From Aquimonas sp041395245 (GTDB lineage Bacteria; Pseudomonadota; Gammaproteobacteria; Xanthomonadales; Xanthomonadaceae), in NCBI GenBank assembly GCA_041395245.1, contig JAWLAY010000010.1, positions 124,001 to 188,000 of the forward strand: 64,000 nucleotides of DNA, given 5' to 3'. Shown piece by piece: positions 52,557 through 61,292 of the stretch (positions are counted from its first letter, which is position 1; the number at the start of each line of letters is the position of its first letter). Below the pieces are notes generated by a model. It had not been told where the DNA came from. It saw nothing but the letters and a program-made list of their open reading frames with translations, and did not search any database. Both the position numbers and the translations under genes were made by a program.

Positions 52557-55283
52557 ATGAACACCCTGAACGCCCTGTTCCGTCCGCAGTCGATCGCGGT
52601 GATCGGTGCCAGTACCAAGGATCGCAGTCTGGGCCGCGTGATCGCCCAGAATCTGGCTACCGGTGGCTTCACCGGACCGATCTCCGTGATCAGCCCGAAA
52701 TACAGGGATATCGCGGGTTTGCATACGGTGGCGACGTTGAGCCAGTTGCCGGACGTGCCGGAACTGGTCGTGGTCACGGTACCGCCCGAGGCCGTTCCGG
52801 CCACCATCGAGGAAGCGGGCAAGGCGGGGGTGAAGGCGGCGGTCGTGATCACCGCTGGACTGGGGCAGGGGCCGGGTTCGCTGCGTGAAGCAACCACTGC
52901 TGCGGCGCGCAAAACCGGTATCCGCGTGGTGGGTCCGAACTGCCTCGGCGTGCTGTCGCCGCTGGCCGGAATCAACGCCAGTTTTGCCGCCAGTCCGGCG
53001 CGACCGGGCGATCTGGCGCTGCTGGCGCAGTCGGGTGCGGTGGTCACGACCGTGGTCGAATGGGCCAATGCTCGCGACATCGGCTTCTCCGGCATCGTCT
53101 CGCTGGGTGACATGGCCGACATCGATGTTGGCGAACTGCTCGATTACTTCGCGACGGATGTCAACACGCGAGCCATCCTCATCTACATGGAATCGGTGAC
53201 CGATCCGCAGCGCTTCATGTCGGCGGCGCGCGCTGCTGCACGCGCCAAGCCGGTCATCGTGGTCAAGGCGGGACGTCACGCCGCGGGTGCCAAGGCGGCG
53301 GCGTCGCATACCGGCGCCCTGGCGGGCAGCGATGTGGTCTTCGATGCGGCGCTGCGCCGTGCAGGCGTGCTGCGCGTGAACGACATGGAAGAGTTGTTTG
53401 CCGCCGCCAGTACCTTGTCGATGTTGAAACCCATCGATGGGCGTCGACTGGCTTTGCTGACCAATGGTGGCGGCGTTGGCATTCTGGCGGTCGACCGGCT
53501 GAGTGACTTGGGCGGTGTGTCGGCCGAATTGAGCGAAGCCACCAAGACGGCGCTGGACAAGGTGTTGCCGACCACCTGGTCGCACAGCAATCCGGTGGAC
53601 ATTGTTGGTGATGGTGGACCCGAGCGATACATCGCGGCATTGGACGTGTTGCTCGATGCCCCCGAGTGCGATGCGGTATTCGTGATCCACGTGCCCACGG
53701 CACTGGTGGAACCGTTGGCGATTGCGGAGGCGGTGGCGGCGCACATCGAACAACGTCGGCGAAGCGGTAAGCTGCAGAAGCCCATCCTGGCTTGCTGGCT
53801 GGCGCAGGAAAGCGAGGCACGCGCATTCTTCACTCGGGCCGGTGTGCCGTCGTACCGGACCCTGACCGGTGCGGTGCGCGGCTTCGTGCATCTGGTCAAG
53901 TACCGCGATGCGCAGCGGCAATTGATGGTCACGCCACCCGAGTTGCCGCAGGAATTCACGCCAGAACCCGATCGAGCGCGTCGCGCCATTCAAGCCGCAC
54001 TGGCACGTGGCGAGCGCTGGCTGTCCGCGCAGGAAGTCCATGAAGTGCTGTCGGCCTATGACATCCCGGTCGCGGCCATGGGCATGGCGAGAACGCCCGA
54101 TGAGGCCGTGGCCGCCGCCGAGCCGATGTTGCAACAGCATGCACAAGTCGTCTTGAAGATCCTCTCGCCGGATATCCAGCACAAATCGGATGTCGGTGGT
54201 GTGGTGCTTGGGCTGGGCAGCAAGGAAGCGGTGCACGAAGCGACCGCCGCGATGCTGCAGCGTGTGGCCGAGGCCTTGCCCGAAGCGCGGGTGGAAGGCG
54301 TACTGGTACAACCGATGATCAAGCGCCGTTACGCCCGCGAACTGATCGCCGGCATTGCGGATGACCCGATCTTCGGGCCGGTCATCCTGTTCGGCGCGGG
54401 CGGCATTGCGGTGGAAGTGGAGAACGACACCGCCTTGACCCTGCCGCCCTTGCACATGACGCTGGCGCATGAATTGATTGATCGCACGCGCGTGGTGCGG
54501 CGTTTGAATGCCTACCGCGACTGGCCTGCAGCGGATCGCGATGCGGTGGCGCTCACGCTGGTGAAGCTGGCGCAACTGAGCGCCGATCTGCCCGAGGTGC
54601 GCGAGTTGGACATCAACCCGCTGCTTGCCGACGAGAGCGGGGTGATTGCGCTGGATGCCCGCATTTTGGTGGCGCCCGCGTCATTGGGACGGCGGCGAAC
54701 CAATCCGCGTTTCGCCATCGCGCCTTATCCGAAGTCGTTGGAAGCCCATCTGCCGCTGCGGCATCGCAATGATGTGCACGTGCGCCCCGTGCGCCCCGAG
54801 GACGAAGATCGACTGCGCCGCTTCTTCGCCGACGTCACGCCGGACGATTTGCGGCAGCGCTATTTTTCCCCGGTAAAGCACATCAGCCAGGCCTTCGTCG
54901 CCCGTCTGACACAGATCGACTACGCCAGGGTGATCGTGTTGTTGGCCGTTGATGGCAATGATGAAGTGCTCGGCATCGCGCAGATTCACGCCGACCCGGA
55001 ACTGGACACCGGCGAGTACGCGATCCTGCTGCGCTCGAAGCTGAAGGGCCAGGGACTGGGTTGGGCCCTGATGCAGCAGTTGATCCAGCAGGCACGCCGC
55101 TTCGGGTTGCGTCACATCAGCGGACAGGTGCTGCGCGAGAACACCTCGATGTTGGACATGTGTCGTCAGCTTGGTTTCAGCGTCCGATCCGATCCCGAAG
55201 ACGCCAGCGTGTCTTTGGTGGAATTGCCGGTGGCGGAAACCAATGACGCGGCGAGTTCGTCGTCAGGCCAGCTTTCCGGCTGA
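52557..55283 (+). CDS. PatZ-like protein: NDP-forming acyl-CoA synthetase fused to GNAT acetyltransferase
   Basis: 908 residues. N-terminal ADP-forming acyl-CoA synthetase parts: CoA-binding (RPQSIAVIGASTKDRSLG), ligase domain (VVGPNCLGVLSP, SHTGALAGSD), then an ATP-grasp domain (about 490-710). From about residue 740 a GNAT domain follows (VHVRPVRPEDEDRLRRFF, LKGQGLGWALM). This is the architecture of PatZ/Pat protein lysine acetyltransferases, which often control acetyl-CoA synthetase. GAGG lies before the ATG at 52557; an earlier start at 52536 is possible. Its last 118 bp overlap the convergent GGDEF gene. Confidence 0.92.
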   Translation: MNTLNALFRPQSIAVIGASTKDRSLGRVIAQNLATGGFTGPISVISPKYRDIAGLHTVATLSQLPDVPELVVVTVPPEAVPATIEEAGKAGVKAAVVITAGLGQGPGSLREATTAAARKTGIRVVGPNCLGVLSPLAGINASFAASPARPGDLALLAQSGAVVTTVVEWANARDIGFSGIVSLGDMADIDVGELLDYFATDVNTRAILIYMESVTDPQRFMSAARAAARAKPVIVVKAGRHAAGAKAAASHTGALAGSDVVFDAALRRAGVLRVNDMEELFAAASTLSMLKPIDGRRLALLTNGGGVGILAVDRLSDLGGVSAELSEATKTALDKVLPTTWSHSNPVDIVGDGGPERYIAALDVLLDAPECDAVFVIHVPTALVEPLAIAEAVAAHIEQRRRSGKLQKPILACWLAQESEARAFFTRAGVPSYRTLTGAVRGFVHLVKYRDAQRQLMVTPPELPQEFTPEPDRARRAIQAALARGERWLSAQEVHEVLSAYDIPVAAMGMARTPDEAVAAAEPMLQQHAQVVLKILSPDIQHKSDVGGVVLGLGSKEAVHEATAAMLQRVAEALPEARVEGVLVQPMIKRRYARELIAGIADDPIFGPVILFGAGGIAVEVENDTALTLPPLHMTLAHELIDRTRVVRRLNAYRDWPAADRDAVALTLVKLAQLSADLPEVRELDINPLLADESGVIALDARILVAPASLGRRRTNPRFAIAPYPKSLEAHLPLRHRNDVHVRPVRPEDEDRLRRFFADVTPDDLRQRYFSPVKHISQAFVARLTQIDYARVIVLLAVDGNDEVLGIAQIHADPELDTGEYAILLRSKLKGQGLGWALMQQLIQQARRFGLRHISGQVLRENTSMLDMCRQLGFSVRSDPEDASVSLVELPVAETNDAASSSSGQLSG

Positions 55284-56431
55284 GGCGGCGTCGGGCAGGC
55301 ATCGCCTTCGAAGGTGTCGGTGGTCGGTGAAGTGAGTTCACCGACCGCTGCTTCGGGGCCATCCGCGCCGTCGATGCCGTCAACGTGCACGCGGTTTCTG
55401 CCCGTCCGTTTGGCGTGATACAGCGCCTGGTCTGCGCGCGCGATCAATGCGGCTTCATCCGCGTCGCGCCGCACGTCGAAACACGCGACACCGATACTGG
55501 CGGTGACGCCCACTTGCGATTCGATCCGTTTACGCAGGCGTTCCGCCAGGTCGTTTGCTTCGCGTGTTCCTGCCGGCGCGATCAGTGCGAACTCCTCGCC
55601 ACCATAACGCGCAGCCAGCGTGTCATTGCGGATCGCGCTGCGCAGCTCGGCACCAATGGAACGAAGGATGTCGTCGCCAGCGAGATGCCCGTATGTGTCG
55701 TTGTAGGCCTTGAAGTGATCGACATCGAGCATCAGCACCGCCAGTGGACGGTCGACCAGCAAGGCGCGGGCGAGCGCGTCGCGTAGGACCTCGTCGAAGT
55801 GTCGACGGTTTGCCAGTCCAGTCAGTGCGTCGGTCTCCGACAAGGTCCGCAGGCGTTGATTGGTGCTTTCCAGTTGCGCGAGTCGCTGTTTCACCAAGGC
55901 ATCCAACGCACCCGTGTCACCCAGAATCCGCCGCAGGCGGCGACGCATCCACAGCACCGTCAGGCCCATGCCGCACAACATCGCCAGCAGCCAAAGCGTA
56001 TGCCCGAGCCAGAGCGTGTCGGCGCGAATCTGCAGAGGCCAACGATGGGTAAGCGTCTCGGCAGTGCCGTCGCGTCGACTGAACGTCTGCAGTTCGTAGC
56101 GCCCGGAAGGCAATGCAAGCAAGGTCAGGTGCGCGCAGTCCAACTCGGTGGAGGTCGCCTGTTCAGCGTCGACGAGTCGACAGGTGGTACGCAGGTCGGT
56201 CGGTGTATCGATGTGTGCTGCGAGCGGCTCGCCAGCGCGCAGAATCACCGCAGACGAGTTCGCGATGGGCGTCGACTCACCGCTCGGCGTCTCGACCCAA
56301 AGCACCGGTTCCGATGCCATCGCCTGCGCCGCCGCCGCGATAAGCATCAGCAGCAGGACGGCGCATTGATAAGGCTTGGGGTGCTGCGGCCGGTTGGAGA
56401 ACTCCCAATGGGTGGGCTGAAAAGGACGCAT
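55166..56431 (-). CDS. Membrane-bound diguanylate cyclase (GGDEF)
   Basis: Predicted c-di-GMP synthase, 421 residues. An N-terminal hydrophobic segment (CAVLLLMLIAAAAQA), a periplasmic domain of about 100 residues, a helix near 143-161 (GHTLWLLAMLCGMGLTVL), a short coiled coil, then GGDEF (TDALTGLANRRHFD 200-213, active site GGEEF 277-281). The inhibitory I-site is RNDT (268-271) rather than RxxD. The start at 56431 is 11 bp from the MITE end; frames further up are MITE sequence. The C-terminal 70 residues are Ser/Thr/Asp-rich and encoded opposite the patZ-like gene. Confidence 0.9.
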   Translation of the reverse strand: MRPFQPTHWEFSNRPQHPKPYQCAVLLLMLIAAAAQAMASEPVLWVETPSGESTPIANSSAVILRAGEPLAAHIDTPTDLRTTCRLVDAEQATSTELDCAHLTLLALPSGRYELQTFSRRDGTAETLTHRWPLQIRADTLWLGHTLWLLAMLCGMGLTVLWMRRRLRRILGDTGALDALVKQRLAQLESTNQRLRTLSETDALTGLANRRHFDEVLRDALARALLVDRPLAVLMLDVDHFKAYNDTYGHLAGDDILRSIGAELRSAIRNDTLAARYGGEEFALIAPAGTREANDLAERLRKRIESQVGVTASIGVACFDVRRDADEAALIARADQALYHAKRTGRNRVHVDGIDGADGPEAAVGELTSPTTDTFEGDACPTPPQPESWPDDELAASLVSATGNSTKDTLASSGSDRTLKPS

Positions 56432-56441
56432 TGGAACGGCG

Positions 56442-56610
56442 CTAGGAGTCTGTCGGACTTGAAAGGGAATCGGCTGCAAATCCGTCTGGACGGTGCATTT
56501 TTCGCCGCTTCCTTGGGCAATAGTTCAACTATTGCCCTGCGAAACCGGCAAAAACTGTCCTCGCCCAGCCGAATTTTCGCTTCGATTCTTCAAGTCCGAC
56601 AGGCTCCTAG
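56442..56610. repeat. 169-bp MITE-like element, copy 2 (inverted)
   Basis: Reverse-orientation copy of the element at 52290-52458: CTAGGAGTCTGTCGG at the left end, CCGACAGGCTCCTAG at the right. It lies between the GGDEF gene start and the rnhB stop, so it occupies the promoter position of the GGDEF gene. The two copies bracket the patZ-like and GGDEF genes. Confidence 0.9.
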
Positions 56611-56690
56611 GCTCGGCTTCGTATTGTCGACATCATCGCATGCGACGCTGATCGGCAGGTCTTGCGGCATTGGTCGGAGTACGAAACTGC

Positions 56691-57290
56691 CTACCAGAGC
56701 TGGCCCTGGCTGGCCGCGGCGCGGACCGGGGCATAGCTCAGGCGATGTTGCGGGCAGATACCGAATGCCTGCAGTGCTTGCAGGTGCTCGGCGGTCGGAT
56801 AGCCCTTGTGTCGCGCAAAGCCATAGCACGGATAGTCGATATCCAGCGCCAGCATGCGTCGATCACGCGTCACCTTGGCAAGGATCGACGCCGCGCCGAT
56901 GGCGCTGCATCGGGCATCGCCACCGACCCAGGCTTCAGCGGGACAGGGCAGATCCCTGGGCAGGGCATTGCCATCGATGCGCGCGCTGTCGGGTGCCACC
57001 GTCAGCGCTCGTAAGGCCTGAGACATCCCCGCCATGGTGGCCTGGAAGATGTTCAGGCGATCAATCTCGGCGGGTTCGACGGAGACGATGGCAAAGCTCA
57101 GAGCATCGCGCGTGATCAGATCGAACAACTGCTCGCGCTTGCGTTCGCTGAGTTGCTTGGAGTCGCGAATCCCGCTGATCGGGCGCGACGGGTCGAGGAT
57201 GACTGCGGCCACCACCAAGGGGCCCGCCAAGGGGCCACGTCCGGCTTCATCCACGCCGGCGATGTGCAATCCAGGTGAGTCAGCCAGCAC
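56691..57290 (-). CDS. rnhB: Ribonuclease HII
   Basis: Removes ribonucleotides from DNA and RNA primers. 199 residues: the catalytic block HIAGVDEAGRGPLAGPLVVAA (Asp-Glu-Asp site), DSKQLSERKRE, GAASILAKVTRDR and YGFARHKGYPTAEH. Start is taken as the GTG at 57290, which places the family N-terminus correctly and overlaps the lpxB stop by 11 bases. It is the last gene of the envelope cluster in this window; dnaE, which often follows, is not here. Confidence 0.94.
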   Translation of the reverse strand: MLADSPGLHIAGVDEAGRGPLAGPLVVAAVILDPSRPISGIRDSKQLSERKREQLFDLITRDALSFAIVSVEPAEIDRLNIFQATMAGMSQALRALTVAPDSARIDGNALPRDLPCPAEAWVGGDARCSAIGAASILAKVTRDRRMLALDIDYPCYGFARHKGYPTAEHLQALQAFGICPQHRLSYAPVRAAASQGQLW

Positions 57291-58437
57291 GCGTCGTTGC
57301 CCGCAGCAGGTCGACCACCTCGGCGGCGGCACGCGCGCTGGCATCCTGGCGCAACTGCTGGTGGATCTGCAGATAGCGAGCCTGCACGTAGGCGTGTCGT
57401 TGCGACGAGGATTGCAATTCGCTGACGGCCAGATACAGCCGTGGCGGCGTGCAGTCGGCCTGCATGCATTCGGTGACCAGATCTTCGTCCGCCAACGCAT
57501 TCGGCAGGCTGAATCGGCTTACCTTCATCATCTTCAGGTGACGCACCAGCCAATAGGTCACGCGGCTGATCCGATACGCCACGACCATTGGGCGCTTGCA
57601 GAGCAAGGCCTCCAGCGCGGCGGTACCGGACGCAAGCAGAATGCGATCCGCTGCCTGCATGACCAGATCGGATTGCTGGTCGACCAGACGGAAGCGCGCG
57701 CAGGTATTGGCTGCCTGCAACTGCGCTTCAAACAGTTGACGACAGGCCGGATTGGCCATCGGTACCCAGATTTGCAGACTTGGGTCTTCGGCCTGTAGAC
57801 AGGCTGCGGTGGCGATGAAAATGGGACCAAGTCGACGAATCTCACCCAGTCGACTACCGGGAAGCAAGCCCAGCACCGGGGCGTCGGGCGCAATACCCAG
57901 GCGTTGCCGCGCGGAGTCGGTATTGGCGGTCAGCGGGTAGTGATCCGCCAATGGGTGTCCGACGAAACGCGCGTCGACGCCGTAGCGAGCGTAAATCGGC
58001 GGTTCCATCGGAAACAGGCAGAGCACGCGGTCGGCGGACTCGGCGAGCCGTGCGGCACGTTGCTGCCGCCAGGCCCAGATGGAGGGGCTGACGTAGTGGA
58101 TCGTGCGAACGCCCGCGCGTTTGAGTTGGCGCTCCAGCGCCAGATTGAAGTCTGGCGCATCGATGCCAATGAAGACGTCCGGTTGCCATTGCAACAGTCG
58201 ACGCTGCAGGCCAGAACGCAAACGCAGCAGCCGGGGCAGGTGACGCAGCACTTCAAACAGGCCCATGACGGCCAGTTCGCTGCAGTCCCACCAGGTCTCC
58301 ATACCGGCAGCGAGCATCTGCGGACCGCCGATGCCGACGAATTCGGCGTCAGGATAGTGCTGCCGCAAGGCGGCAACCAGACCGGCCCCCAGAAGGTCGC
58401 CGGAGGCTTCGCCCGCGACCAGCGCGATACGCATCAA
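57280..58437 (-). CDS. lpxB: Lipid-A-disaccharide synthase
   Basis: GT19 glycosyltransferase that joins UDP-2,3-diacylglucosamine and lipid X at the inner membrane in lipid A synthesis. 385 residues: ALVAGEASGDLLGAGLV at the N-terminus, YVSPSIWAWRQQRA, FVGHPLADH and LLPGSRLGEIRRL in the sugar-nucleotide region. The start overlaps the lpxA stop by 4 bases. Full length. Confidence 0.96.
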   Translation of the reverse strand: MMRIALVAGEASGDLLGAGLVAALRQHYPDAEFVGIGGPQMLAAGMETWWDCSELAVMGLFEVLRHLPRLLRLRSGLQRRLLQWQPDVFIGIDAPDFNLALERQLKRAGVRTIHYVSPSIWAWRQQRAARLAESADRVLCLFPMEPPIYARYGVDARFVGHPLADHYPLTANTDSARQRLGIAPDAPVLGLLPGSRLGEIRRLGPIFIATAACLQAEDPSLQIWVPMANPACRQLFEAQLQAANTCARFRLVDQQSDLVMQAADRILLASGTAALEALLCKRPMVVAYRISRVTYWLVRHLKMMKVSRFSLPNALADEDLVTECMQADCTPPRLYLAVSELQSSSQRHAYVQARYLQIHQQLRQDASARAAAEVVDLLRATTRAG

Positions 58438-59225
58438 CGCACCAGTGAACGTTGGCTGTTGTCGATGAAATCCAGCATCTGTTTCACGTCGGGCAAATCG
58501 GCAGCCATTTCAACCAGCTTTTCCCGTGCCTCGGCCAGTGGCAGCCCCGACTTGTAGATCGCGCGATACGCACGCTTGATGCCCATGATGCGATCACTCG
58601 AAAAGCCGCGTCGACGCAAGCCTTCCGAGTTGATGCCGTGAGGCTCCGCGTATTGTCCGGCGACCGTCACGAACGGCGGCACATCACGATTGATCACACT
58701 CCCCATCGAGGTGAAGGCATGGTCGCCGACCTGACAGAACTGGTGGACCAGCGTGAAGCCACCAAGGATCACCTGGCTGCCGATCTTGACGTGTCCCGCC
58801 AGCGAGGCGGCATTGGCGAATACACAACGGTCGCCGACGATGCAATCGTGAGCGATGTGGACATAGGCCATGATCCAGTTGTCGCTGCCGATGCGGGTCA
58901 CGCTGCCATCGTCGGCGGTGCCGCGATTGAAGGTACAGAACTCGCGGATCAGGTTGCGATCACCGATGACCAGTTCGCAATGCTCGCCATGGAACTTCTT
59001 GTCCTGCGGATCACCGCCCAGCACGCTGAAACTGTGGATCTGGTTGTCGCAACCAATCGTGGTCGGACCTTCGATGACCACGTGGGCGGCGATCGTTGTG
59101 CCTGCGCCGATTCGCACCTGCGCACCGATGACACAGAATGGCCCCACGCTGACATGGGCACCGATTTCGGCGCTCGGGTCGATCAGCGCCGTCGGATGAA
59201 CCGACGCGGACGCATCAATGCTCAT
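58434..59225 (-). CDS. lpxA: UDP-N-acetylglucosamine O-acyltransferase
   Basis: Left-handed beta-helix trimer that puts the first 3-OH acyl chain on UDP-GlcNAc. 263 residues from MSIDASASVHPTALID; hexapeptide repeats throughout, and the catalytic His region AYVHIAHDCIVGD. The ATG at 59225 overlaps the fabZ stop (ATGA), so upstream in-frame Met codons inside fabZ are rejected. The C-terminal helical part (IMGIKRAYRAIYKSGL) is typical. Confidence 0.96.
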   Translation of the reverse strand: MSIDASASVHPTALIDPSAEIGAHVSVGPFCVIGAQVRIGAGTTIAAHVVIEGPTTIGCDNQIHSFSVLGGDPQDKKFHGEHCELVIGDRNLIREFCTFNRGTADDGSVTRIGSDNWIMAYVHIAHDCIVGDRCVFANAASLAGHVKIGSQVILGGFTLVHQFCQVGDHAFTSMGSVINRDVPPFVTVAGQYAEPHGINSEGLRRRGFSSDRIMGIKRAYRAIYKSGLPLAEAREKLVEMAADLPDVKQMLDFIDNSQRSLVR

Positions 59226-59683
59226 GTGCTGGGCTCCGCACAGAGGACTTCGGCACTGGCCACTTCGACGCCATCCACATAGGCGCTGCACTCGTACATG
59301 CCCATGCGACGCAGCATGCGTTTGAGTCGCGATTCGAGAATCAACTGATCACCGGGCACCACCGGCTTGGTGAAGCGGGCGTTGTCGACCTTGACCAGAT
59401 AGAAAAGGGTCTGCTTCAGCCCGGGCGGGTCCTGAGACAGTTGGGTCAACAAGCCGGACGCCTGCGCCATGGCTTCGATGATCAGCACGCCTGGCATGAC
59501 GGGCTGGCCGGGGAAATGTCCCTGAAAATAAGGCTCGTTGAAGCTGACGTTCTTCAACGCGCGCAACTTGACGTTGGGCTCGATGTCGATGACCCGGTCA
59601 ACCAGCAGGAAAGGATAGCGATGCGGCAGCATCTGCATGATCTGATTGACATCAACCGGCATCGACAGGGAAGGATGGCTCAT
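59222..59683 (-). CDS. fabZ: 3-hydroxyacyl-ACP dehydratase FabZ
   Basis: Hot-dog-fold dehydratase of the fatty acid cycle that shares its 3-OH-acyl-ACP substrate with lipid A synthesis. 153 residues: MLPHRYPFLLVDRV, the catalytic His in YFQGHFPGQPVMPGVLIIEAMAQ and the Glu of that same helix. Overlaps lpxD and lpxA by 4 bases on each side. Confidence 0.97.
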   Translation of the reverse strand: MSHPSLSMPVDVNQIMQMLPHRYPFLLVDRVIDIEPNVKLRALKNVSFNEPYFQGHFPGQPVMPGVLIIEAMAQASGLLTQLSQDPPGLKQTLFYLVKVDNARFTKPVVPGDQLILESRLKRMLRRMGMYECSAYVDGVEVASAEVLCAEPST

Positions 59684-60711
59684 TCGATATTCTCGTTGTT
59701 ATGGGAGGACTTCACGCGGCGTGCGAGGTCATCCAGATGGCGGAAACGCGCCGCATTGCGACGCCAGTCGCGCGTTTCCTGCAGCGGTACGCCGGACGAA
59801 TAGGAGCCTGGCGTGGTAAGGGCATGGGTCACCAGACTCATCGCGGTGACGGTAACGCGATCACAGATTTCGATGTGTCCAACGACACCCGCGCCCCCGG
59901 CAATCAGACAGTAACGACCGATTTTCGCCGATCCGGCCACCGCTGCACAGCCTGCGATGGCGGTGTGGGCGCCAATGTGGACGTTGTGTCCGATCTGTAC
60001 CTGATTGTCGATGCGGACGTCCTCTTCCAGCACCGTGTCTTCCAGCGCACCACGATCAATCGTGGTATTCGCACCAATCTCGCAATGATCGCCAAGGATC
60101 ACGCCACCCAATTGCGGCACCTTCAGCCAGCGGCCGGCCTCCATGGCCAAACCGAAGCCATCCGCACCCAGCACGGCACCGGGATGGATCAGACAATCTG
60201 TGCCGAGGCGTACCCGCTTGACCAGGGTGACCCGCGCCACCAGATGACTTCGTGCGCCCACCACGCAATCCTCGCCGAGCACGCAGCCCGCGCCGATCAC
60301 GGCCTCAGCGTCGACCCGTGTTCGCGGACCGATGAATACCCCCGGCCCGATGGATGCGGATGGATCGATCTCGGCCGACCCATCAACAACGGCACTGGGA
60401 TGAATGCCGGTCGGTGCTTCGATTGCGGTGTCGAACAGGGCAGAGATGCGTGCAAAACTGGCGTACGGATTGGGTGACAGCAACACTGCACACGGTGCTG
60501 CCGATGCCTCTGCCGGGGCGAGCACGACGGCCGAGGCGTGGGTGGCGGCCAGCTCTCTGCGATAGCGTGGATTGGCCAGAAAGCTCAGTTGACCGGGCGT
60601 GGCGTTCGCCAAGGTGCCGACCCCGCCGATGAGCAGGCCGGGATCGCCAGTATGCTCAAGCTGGAAGCGGTGCGCTAATTCAGCCAGCGAGAACGATTTG
60701 GGCTTGATCAC
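59680..60711 (-). CDS. lpxD: UDP-3-O-acylglucosamine N-acyltransferase
   Basis: Adds the second 3-OH acyl chain in lipid A synthesis. 343 residues: N-terminal uridine-binding domain (SLAELAHRF, LSFLANPRYRREL), then left-handed beta-helix hexapeptide repeats (IDPSASIGPGVFIGP) with the region NTTIDRGALEDTVLEEDVRIDNQVQIGHNVHIG around the catalytic His. Overlaps ompH and fabZ by 4 bases. Confidence 0.97.
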   Translation of the reverse strand: MIKPKSFSLAELAHRFQLEHTGDPGLLIGGVGTLANATPGQLSFLANPRYRRELAATHASAVVLAPAEASAAPCAVLLSPNPYASFARISALFDTAIEAPTGIHPSAVVDGSAEIDPSASIGPGVFIGPRTRVDAEAVIGAGCVLGEDCVVGARSHLVARVTLVKRVRLGTDCLIHPGAVLGADGFGLAMEAGRWLKVPQLGGVILGDHCEIGANTTIDRGALEDTVLEEDVRIDNQVQIGHNVHIGAHTAIAGCAAVAGSAKIGRYCLIAGGAGVVGHIEICDRVTVTAMSLVTHALTTPGSYSSGVPLQETRDWRRNAARFRHLDDLARRVKSSHNNENIE

Positions 60712-61265
60712 GGTGAATTGTCCGGTAACTCGTCCGTCTGCAGACGCTGCAGAACCTGGTCTGTGATGTCGACACGATCATTGGCGAACACGACCGGACC
60801 GGGAAGAATCAAATCGAAGCCTTGCTCATTGGCGTAGTCGATGACCGCTTCGTTGATCTGCGGCCAGGCACGGTCCACTTCTTCGCTGCTGCGCGACTCC
60901 AGTTCGCTGCGCATGCGCTCGCTGGTACGCGTGATCGAACGCTTCAGGCTGTTGATCTCGTTCTGCAGCGACTCACGGCTCTCTGCGGTGGAGTCAGCGG
61001 GCAGGGTGTCAAAGCGCTGCTGCAGTTGCGACAGGCGTACGCGCTCCTGGCGGAGCAGGTCGTCGCGTGCCGCGAACTCGCTTTGCAGACGTTGGCGCGC
61101 CTGACGAACCTGGGGTGCGCTGTCGATCAGGCGCTGCATGTCGACGTAACCGATTCGCGCCGTCTGCGCATGGATCAAGCCGGCGAAGAGCAGCAGAACG
61201 CCCACCAGGGCCTGCGGGAGCAGGCCCTGGATCAGGGTTCGTCGAGACCGAGGCTCGATCGGCAT
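60708..61265 (-). CDS. skp: OmpH/Skp-family periplasmic chaperone
   Basis: Periplasmic trimeric chaperone that carries outer-membrane proteins to BamA. 185 residues with a signal sequence (ALVGVLLLFAGLIHAQ), the N-terminal strand ARIGYVDMQRLIDSAP, long coiled-coil arms (QRLQSEFAARDDLLRQERVRLSQ) and the C-terminal FDLILPGPVVFANDRVDIT. It sits 27 bp after bamA as in most proteobacteria. Confidence 0.93.
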   Translation of the reverse strand: MPIEPRSRRTLIQGLLPQALVGVLLLFAGLIHAQTARIGYVDMQRLIDSAPQVRQARQRLQSEFAARDDLLRQERVRLSQLQQRFDTLPADSTAESRESLQNEINSLKRSITRTSERMRSELESRSSEEVDRAWPQINEAVIDYANEQGFDLILPGPVVFANDRVDITDQVLQRLQTDELPDNSP

Positions 61266-61292
61266 GGCGTAAGGTCCGGCTCAGCCCGCCGA

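Noticed and set aside
52455..54575. A 706-codon open frame opposite the patZ-like gene
   Set aside because: Antisense shadow of a high-GC gene; its sequence is His/Arg/Gln-rich without any fold signature and has no ribosome site.
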